Below are positions 59,212 to 64,000 of a DNA stretch of 64,000 nt, one piece after another. The notes below the pieces were generated by a model. It saw nothing but the letters and a program-made list of their open reading frames with translations. It was not told the origin of the DNA and searched no databases. Every line of letters begins with the position of its first letter. The stretch's first letter is position 1. A program made the translations under genes and the position numbers. The stretch comes from an uncultured Lachnospiraceae bacterium (GTDB lineage: Bacteria; Bacillota; Clostridia; Lachnospirales; Lachnospiraceae), in the NCBI GenBank assembly GCA_900539175.1, contig UQAW01000007.1:19060-83059 (forward strand), given 5' to 3'.

Positions 59212-59536
59212 GTTACGCTAACAGCATGGGTATTTAAATTGTCCCTGTTGGGAATGACCTTGTATTTATCAGAATAGCATTTCGTTAGAAGATATTTGAT
59301 TTCTTCTGCCCAGTCCACTGCTGTGCGGTGTTCTCTAAGATGACCATGGCGGCATCCTGCAAGCGGTTTTGCAAAAATAAAAATACTACAGGTGCCTTTT
59401 CGGACATATTCCGAATCCAGTTTTTTATATCACCAGAGCGCATGAGAAGAGGCAACCTCACATCCTCCAGACACTGGTAGTTTTTTTCATCCACGCAGAT
59501 AACCGGAAGTTCCGGATTATTTGGGTATGATGATTT
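59212..59536 (-). mobile_element. IS630-family transposase remnant
   Basis: Reading the - strand from 59536, the translation gives NPELPVICVDEKNYQCLEDV and MRSGDIK, then needs one frame change at the T6 run (59421-59426 on the + strand) to continue as LDSEYVRKGTCSIF, then REHRTAVDWAEEIKYLLT and RDNLNTHAVS. This matches the DDE core of IS630 transposases, including the first (VDEK) and second (DNLNTH) acidic residues; the third acidic residue and both ends of the element are gone. It abuts the FkbH fragment. I could not identify terminal inverted repeats. Confidence 0.82.
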
Positions 59537-59689
59537 TCCTGATAAGAAACGTAGTTTTTGGAGAAAAAGGTGGATTGAAAATGGTTCCCCATGGTTTTTG
59601 AAAAGAACTATTCCGCCGTTTCATTGGAATTCGGTTGAGCAAATGAAAAAGGTGTAATATTAGAACGTGCGGGAAAAAAGACATTGGTT
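59537..59689. other. Spacer between the cluster remnant and the ruv operon
   Basis: I see no gene, RNA or clear hairpin here. Part of it may be further decayed insertion-sequence DNA, but I find no matching motif. Confidence 0.4.
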
Positions 59690-59703
59690 CGAACAAATGT
59701 TTT
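59690..59703 (+). promoter_or_regulatory. Putative LexA (SOS) box
   Basis: CGAACAAATGTTTT fits the Gram-positive LexA consensus CGAACRNRYGTTYC in all but the final position. It ends 6 nt before the -35 element of the promoter for the membrane protein-ruvA-ruvB operon. SOS control of ruvAB is well known. Confidence 0.7.
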
Positions 59704-59709
59704 CGGCGA

Positions 59710-59738
59710 TTGCATTTGCTTTTTTTGTATGGTATGAT
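59710..59738 (+). promoter_or_regulatory. Sigma-A-type promoter of the ruv operon
   Basis: TTGCAT (59710-59715) and TATGAT (59733-59738) are separated by 17 nt, the optimal spacing. Transcription would start near 59745 and run into the membrane protein gene, ruvA and ruvB, which have no other evident promoter. Confidence 0.7.
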
Positions 59739-59796
59739 AGAAAGGTATAAAAAATGTTTTTTTCGTTGGAGGAGAGTAAGTCTGTAAATTGCAGGA

Positions 59797-60330
59797 ATGT
59801 ATTTTCAGACACCTTCTGGCAGGAAGCAGGTGTTAGGTGTGGATAGGAAGGTTGCTTTTTTAGGACTATTTTCGGGAGCGGCTATTTTGCTTGGGTATGT
59901 GGAGTCTTTGATTCCTGTTTTTGTGACGGTTCCGGGGATGAAGCTGGGTTTAGCGAATCTGGCGATCGTGATGGTTTTGTATTTATATGGATTGAGAGAG
60001 GCACTGACAGTTCAGATTGTCAGAATTCTGGTGACAGGGTTCTTGTTCGGGAATTTGTTCAGTATTCTGTTTTCTTTGGCCGGGGGACTGCTCAGTCTTT
60101 TGGTAATGTGGGGGATGAAGGTCAGGGGAAGGTTCGGCATGATTGGGGTTAGTGTTGCCGGAGGCGTTTCTCATAATATCGGACAGATTTTTGTAGCAGC
60201 TTTGGTTGTGGAGAATGCTTCCGTAGCCTATTATCTTCCGGTTCTGTTGGCTGCTGGAGTTGTGACGGGAGTTTTGATTGGTTTATTGAGTAAGGAAATG
60301 CTCGGGAGAATAGACCGTAAAAAATATTAG
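59797..60330 (+). CDS. Gx transporter family / heptaprenyl diphosphate synthase component I-like membrane protein
   Basis: 177 residues with five or six hydrophobic helices and no soluble domain. The PGMKLGLANLAIV segment and the GLREAL, GGVSHNIGQI motifs are typical of Hpre_diP_synt_I proteins, which look like ECF-type substrate-binding membrane subunits. Despite the old family name, a polyprenyl synthase role is not supported by the sequence. The start is uncertain: an in-frame TAA at 59785 rules out starts further upstream, the ATG at 59797 has a weak ribosome binding site, and GTG codons at 59830 and 59839 are alternatives. It leads the SOS-type operon with ruvA 24 nt downstream. Confidence 0.85.
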   Translation: MYFQTPSGRKQVLGVDRKVAFLGLFSGAAILLGYVESLIPVFVTVPGMKLGLANLAIVMVLYLYGLREALTVQIVRILVTGFLFGNLFSILFSLAGGLLSLLVMWGMKVRGRFGMIGVSVAGGVSHNIGQIFVAALVVENASVAYYLPVLLAAGVVTGVLIGLLSKEMLGRIDRKKY

Positions 60331-60354
60331 TTAACATAAAGAGGTTATGTAAAC

Positions 60355-60960
60355 ATGATTGGATATATTCGTGGGAGTATTGAAGAAATTGAAGAGTGGG
60401 GGCTTGTGATTGACCGCGGCGGAATTGGGTTTCGGATCTTTATGCCGGGAGCGCTTTTGGCACAGCAGGTTCGGATTGGAGAGGAAGTTAAGATCTTTAC
60501 ATATCTTCATGTGAAGGAAGATGCCATGCAGTTGTATGGATTCTTTACAAAAGATGATCTTGAGGTATTCAAGTTGCTTTTGAATGTAAATGGTATCGGG
60601 CCGAAGGCTGCGCTTGGAGTATTGTCAGGGCTTACGGCAGATGAGCTGCGGTTTGCAGTGTTGTCTGATGATGCAGCAACCATTGCGAAAGCACCGGGGA
60701 TTGGAAAGAAAACAGCGCAAAAGCTGATTCTGGAACTGAAGGACAAGTTTTCTCTGGAAGAGGCGTTTCAAAGCAAACTTTCCCATGTTCAGGAAAAGAG
60801 TGCAGGCAGTATGCAGGATGGAACCGGTGAGGCAGTACAGGCGTTGGTTGCTCTGGGATACTCGAATACGGAAGCGCTGCAGGCGGTGCGGAAAGTGGAA
60901 GGTTCCGGTGAGATGGATACGGAAGAGATCCTGAAAGCAGCATTAAAGCATCTATTGTAA
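60355..60960 (+). CDS. ruvA: Holliday junction DNA helicase RuvA
   Basis: 201 residues, standard length. It starts MIGYIRGSIEEIEEWG and has the two helix-hairpin-helix regions (LLNVNGIGPKAAL and APGIGKKTAQKLI) that bind the junction, and the C-terminal domain III (ALVALGYSNTEAL) that contacts RuvB. RuvA tetramers hold the four-way junction while RuvB drives branch migration. It is followed 26 nt later by ruvB, and the LexA box upstream suggests damage-inducible expression. Nothing unusual. Confidence 0.98.
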   Translation: MIGYIRGSIEEIEEWGLVIDRGGIGFRIFMPGALLAQQVRIGEEVKIFTYLHVKEDAMQLYGFFTKDDLEVFKLLLNVNGIGPKAALGVLSGLTADELRFAVLSDDAATIAKAPGIGKKTAQKLILELKDKFSLEEAFQSKLSHVQEKSAGSMQDGTGEAVQALVALGYSNTEALQAVRKVEGSGEMDTEEILKAALKHLL

Positions 60961-60986
60961 CTATTTACCAGCAGACAGGAGTTTTC

Positions 60987-61991
60987 ATGGAACGAAGAAT
61001 TATTACAACGGATTTGATGGAAGAAGATTTGAAGAATGAAGGCAGTCTTCGCCCTCAGCGTCTGAGTGATTATATTGGTCAGGAAAAGGCAAAGGAAAAT
61101 CTGAAAATTTTTATCGAGGCGGCAAAGCAGAGAGGAGATGTACTGGATCATGTACTGTTTTATGGGCCTCCGGGACTTGGAAAGACCACGTTGGCAGGGA
61201 TTATAGCCAATGAGATGGGGACACATATGAAAGTGACTTCCGGTCCTGCTATAGAAAAGCCGGGAGAGATGGCAGCAATTTTAAATAATCTTCAGGAAGG
61301 CGATGTGCTCTTTGTAGATGAAATCCACAGACTGAACCGACAGGTGGAAGAGGTGCTTTATCCGGCAATGGAGGACTTTGCAATTGATATTATGATTGGA
61401 AAAGGATCTTCCGCCCGCTCCATCCGGCTGGATCTTCCCAAATTTACACTTGTAGGCGCTACAACCAGAGCAGGACTTTTAACGGCGCCGCTGCGTGACC
61501 GTTTTGGAGTGATTCATCATCTTGAGTTTTATACGGTAGAAGAGCTTCAGACCATTATTCTGCATTCGGCAAAAATCTTGAATGTGGAAGCAGATTCTGA
61601 CGGGGCGAAAGAGATGGCTAAGCGTTCCAGAGGTACTCCCCGTCTTGCCAATCGAATTCTGCGCCGGGTACGTGATTTCGCTCAGGTAAAATATGACGGA
61701 CGGATTACCAGGGAGGTAGCTTCCTTTGCATTGGATCTTCTGGAAGTGGATAAGTACGGACTGGATGCCACGGACAGACTCCTGCTGAATACTATTATTG
61801 ACAAATTTCAAGGCGGTCCTGTGGGATTGGATACATTGGCAGCAGCAGTCGGAGAGGACTCAGGAACGATTGAAGATGTTTATGAACCTTATCTGATTAA
61901 GAATGGATTCTTAAACCGTACACCGAGAGGCAGAGTTGCTTCTTCTTTGGCTTATCATCATCTGGGATTATCGCTTCCGGATGAAAATTAG
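60987..61991 (+). CDS. ruvB: Holliday junction DNA helicase RuvB
   Basis: 334 residues, standard length. AGGAG lies just upstream of the ATG. It has Walker A GPPGLGKTT, Walker B VDEIHRL, the GATTRAG sensor 1 region and the C-terminal winged helix (FLNRTPRGRVA). It is the AAA+ hexameric motor that pumps DNA through the RuvA-bound junction. A strong terminator follows 7 nt after the stop, so the operon ends here. Confidence 0.98.
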   Translation: MERRIITTDLMEEDLKNEGSLRPQRLSDYIGQEKAKENLKIFIEAAKQRGDVLDHVLFYGPPGLGKTTLAGIIANEMGTHMKVTSGPAIEKPGEMAAILNNLQEGDVLFVDEIHRLNRQVEEVLYPAMEDFAIDIMIGKGSSARSIRLDLPKFTLVGATTRAGLLTAPLRDRFGVIHHLEFYTVEELQTIILHSAKILNVEADSDGAKEMAKRSRGTPRLANRILRRVRDFAQVKYDGRITREVASFALDLLEVDKYGLDATDRLLLNTIIDKFQGGPVGLDTLAAAVGEDSGTIEDVYEPYLIKNGFLNRTPRGRVASSLAYHHLGLSLPDEN

Positions 61992-61998
61992 GGATAGA

Positions 61999-62035
61999 AA
62001 CCCGTTATCCTGGTCGAACGGATAACGGGTTTTTT
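61999..62035 (+). terminator. Rho-independent terminator after ruvB
   Basis: A perfect 12-bp stem (AACCCGTTATCC / GGATAACGGGTT) with a 9-nt loop is followed by a T run. Confidence 0.93.
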
Positions 62036-62171
62036 GCTGAAAATTGTACAAATAATGGTTGCGAGATGTATGGGTTAATTAAAACAAGTTGGTCAATACT
62101 GACTATTGTACAAAAATACCAAGAAATATTCTTAAAATTCTACGAATTTCTTTGAAAAGCATAAGGAAATA

Positions 62172-62200
62172 TTGACGAATAAAATTAGAAGAAGTATTAT
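62172..62200 (+). promoter_or_regulatory. Promoter for the secreted phosphoesterase gene
   Basis: TTGACG (62172-62177) and TATTAT (62195-62200) are 17 nt apart. Transcription would start near 62207, leaving a leader of about 135 nt before the ATG at 62344. The stretch 62036-62171 holds nothing else that I can recognise. Confidence 0.65.
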
Positions 62201-62210
62201 TTATTATATG

Positions 62211-62287
62211 AAAGAAGTACAATGTCCATAAAAATTTTCTGAAATTTTAGTGACATTGCTCATGGTGAGTTCGTGATACTTCTTTTT
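62211..62287 (+). promoter_or_regulatory. Nested inverted repeats in the 5' leader
   Basis: Three stacked inverted repeats share one axis: AAAGAAGTA (62211-62219) with TACTTCTTT (62277-62285), CAATGTC (62220-62226) with GACATTG (62252-62258), and AAAATTT with AAATTTT inside. The T run 62283-62287 closes the structure. It could be a weak terminator/attenuator or an RNA-stabilising stem; I recognise no known riboswitch class. Confidence 0.5.
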
Positions 62288-62343
62288 ATGGGGGAATTTT
62301 TTATATGCATGTAGTACGAGCTAAGAAAATGGAGGGATTCATT

Positions 62344-64000
62344 ATGAGGAAAAAACTACTTTCAATCTTATGTGCCTTTTCACTTGTGTTGACTCCTGTC
62401 CCGGTGTCAGCTGAAACCGTACAGGAAATTAATCAGGAGCCATTGGTAAAAGTTCTTACTTTATCAGATTATCAGAAATGGTCATCCACCTGGACAGATG
62501 ACTGGGATTTCCTGCAAAACCAGCTTACCAATATAGTAGACGGTGCATATGATGCCGGTGCTGATCCTGATTATATGCTTTTTGGAGGAGACTTCACCTG
62601 CCTTGGTAATACGACCGCCGAATCCATTACCGGGATGACGCAGGTAAAAGATATCATTCGTTCCAAATGGGACAATCTTACGGATGACAAGATGGTTCTC
62701 GTACAGGGAAACCATGATCTGGCAGGAGACTATGGTCTTGCGCAGACAGGTCCTTATTACTTTGATGACTTTATCATTTATGTGGTAAATGAAGATGATT
62801 ATCCCAGCAAGCAGGCAGCTTCCGGTTCTTTGAAAATCGTTCAGAATACAACAAATGACCTTAAGCAGTGGATGAATGAAAGAATCACCGCAAAGGAGAC
62901 ACGACCGATATTGATTGCTTCTCACACAGGTCTGCATTATGATATTGACCGTATGGATGGAAACAACCAATATGCAAGTATTCTCTTTGATGCCATCAAT
63001 GAAGCTGCAAAACAGCTTGATATTGTGTTCTTTTTCGGACATAATCACACGAATGGTGACGAAAGAGTCGGCGGTTCCCTTACCTTCTACACGAAGGGCG
63101 ATAAACTTGATGTTTGTACAACAACTAGTATTGCCGAGAAGAGCGGCACATCCAAAAAACTGAATTTTACATATATGAATTATGGATATGTAGGATATAT
63201 CGGCGATATTCATAATCAGCCGACAACAGAAACGCCGACGGACCTGCTCACAGTCAGTCAATTGAATTTTTTTGGAGACAGAATCGAAATTGCAAGATAC
63301 AGTGCAGATGGTCTGGAATCGGAGTATGGCAGAACAATTACACTTCGAAATTATCCGGAGTGGGCAAATTTGCCGGAGTGCAGACTGACTTTGGATGTAA
63401 ATGGCGGAGACGGATCGAATCAGGAGTTTGTAACTGTAGAATCTGATATGATGCTGGATAAAAGCAATGTTCCGACAAAAAGTGGTTTTCTGTTTGATGG
63501 GTGGGCAGAGAATGCCGACGGAAGCGGAACCATCTATAAGGTCGGTGATGAAATTCATCTGGATAGAGATCTTGTACTTTATGCACAGTGGAGAGAACTG
63601 CCTGCCGGTCAGCAGTATGTCCTTTCTGAATCTCTCAAACCCGGAAAGCAATATATTATGGTATGGAATTCAGATATTGCAGATAACAGTGGGAAGAAAT
63701 ATGCAATGACAGCAAATGGAACAGAACTTGGGACAACACTTCTGAGTGATGAAAATTTTGTCACAGACAATATGCTGATTCTTCCGGATGAAGCGGATAC
63801 TTCACCATATACCTGGGATGTGATCTGGAATCAGGGCGTAAATCCTGCACAGGGTTACCTTTTACAGAATCTAGCCACGAAGGAGTATCTTTGCCATGCT
63901 TCAGCTACATTGGCGCTTGCAGAAGATCCTATCGGTATAGAAGCCGGAATCGTACCGGGAGGTCACAATAACAGCAGTATTGATATGCAGAAATATACCT
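62344..64000 (+). CDS. Secreted metallophosphoesterase with InlB-type repeat (3' end outside window)
   Basis: The frame is open to the right edge, giving at least 552 residues. GGAGGG (62331-62336) lies 7 nt before the ATG. It starts with a signal peptide (MRKKLLSILCAFSLVLTPVPVSA, written here only as a basic start, hydrophobic core and VSA cleavage site). The calcineurin-like domain shows GGDF, GNHD and GHNH metal-binding motifs at expected spacing; the first DxH motif is not obvious. Near residues 345-415 a Listeria-Bacteroides (InlB B) repeat is seen: LTLDVNGGDG, then GFLFDGWAENADGSG and LYAQW. Such repeats occur in exported, cell-surface proteins of gut Firmicutes. It is unrelated to the cluster. 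The large opposing ORF on the - strand is a shadow. Confidence 0.88.
   Translation, partial: MRKKLLSILCAFSLVLTPVPVSAETVQEINQEPLVKVLTLSDYQKWSSTWTDDWDFLQNQLTNIVDGAYDAGADPDYMLFGGDFTCLGNTTAESITGMTQVKDIIRSKWDNLTDDKMVLVQGNHDLAGDYGLAQTGPYYFDDFIIYVVNEDDYPSKQAASGSLKIVQNTTNDLKQWMNERITAKETRPILIASHTGLHYDIDRMDGNNQYASILFDAINEAAKQLDIVFFFGHNHTNGDERVGGSLTFYTKGDKLDVCTTTSIAEKSGTSKKLNFTYMNYGYVGYIGDIHNQPTTETPTDLLTVSQLNFFGDRIEIARYSADGLESEYGRTITLRNYPEWANLPECRLTLDVNGGDGSNQEFVTVESDMMLDKSNVPTKSGFLFDGWAENADGSGTIYKVGDEIHLDRDLVLYAQWRELPAGQQYVLSESLKPGKQYIMVWNSDIADNSGKKYAMTANGTELGTTLLSDENFVTDNMLILPDEADTSPYTWDVIWNQGVNPAQGYLLQNLATKEYLCHASATLALAEDPIGIEAGIVPGGHNNSSIDMQKYT

Noticed and set aside
59285..59494. Separate small gene on the - strand
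   Set aside because: Its translation is the first piece of the frameshifted IS630 transposase, not an independent protein.
62482..63651. 389-codon ORF on the - strand
   Set aside because: It lies wholly opposite a + strand gene with a promoter, ribosome site, signal peptide and metallophosphoesterase motifs. Its translation has no recognisable domain, and long shadow ORFs are common here.
2..64000. CRISPR arrays, tRNA or rRNA genes
   Set aside because: I saw no regularly spaced repeats and no cloverleaf or ribosomal sequence in the few non-coding stretches.

Overview
The window is about 59 kb of one side of a large AT-less (trans-AT type) polyketide synthase / nonribosomal peptide synthetase cluster, followed by about 5 kb of ordinary chromosome. 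Low G+C, AGGAGG-type ribosome binding sites, GTG and TTG starts, a Bacillus/Clostridium-type LexA box in front of a Hpre_diP_synt_I-ruvA-ruvB operon, and an exported protein with an InlB-type repeat all suggest a Firmicute, most likely an anaerobic Clostridia (Lachnospiraceae-like). This placement is inference.

Layout. At 2-6652 is the end of a PKS/NRPS protein cut by the window (KS-KR-ACP-C-A[Ser]-PCP-half C). At 6671-19327 is a giant KS-DH-KR-ACP-C-A[Ser]-PCP-KS-KR-ACP-C. At 19351-21675 is A[Gly]-PCP-half C, then a zinc-ribbon methyltransferase at 21691-22638. At 22673-32041 are two KS-DH-KR-ACP proteins, then a phytoene-desaturase-like flavoprotein (32052-33509) and KS-KR-ACP-C (33540-38561). 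Next come an asparagine synthetase (38575-40443) and an adenylation domain interrupted by a PP-loop amidotransferase domain, followed by a PCP and a BtrH-like acyltransferase (40476-44324). Two UvrA-like ABC ATPases flank a serine hydrolase of the beta-lactamase fold (44342-50197). A C-A[Asn]-PCP-E protein (50258-54718), an ABC exporter (54751-56508), a second BtrH-like protein (56553-58160) and two free carrier proteins complete the intact part. All genes are on the + strand with short gaps, so they probably form one or a few long transcripts.

How it may work. No acyltransferase domain is present in any PKS module, so malonyl units must be loaded in trans by an enzyme outside the window. Substrate codes read from the adenylation domains suggest Ser, Ser, Gly and Asn, plus an unusual Lys2-like (dicarboxylate) pocket in the interrupted domain. 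The Asn module ends in an epimerase, like the modules that build the N-acyl-D-Asn prodrug cap of colibactin, zwittermicin and xenocoumacin. A beta-lactamase-fold hydrolase, an exporter and two UvrA-like proteins are encoded beside it. The combination suggests a prodrug whose active form may damage or bind DNA, but this is a hypothesis. No thioesterase is visible; the BtrH-like domains are the best candidates for chain release.

The 3' border is decaying. A 3-hydroxyacyl-CoA dehydrogenase pseudogene, an intact FkbJ-like carrier and an FkbH fragment with a stop at a conserved Trp are the remains of a hydroxy/methoxymalonyl-ACP operon, cut by a broken IS630-family transposase on the - strand. Beyond it lie an SOS-type promoter, an Hpre_diP_synt_I family membrane protein, ruvA, ruvB, a clear terminator, a structured leader, and a secreted metallophosphoesterase that runs off the right edge.
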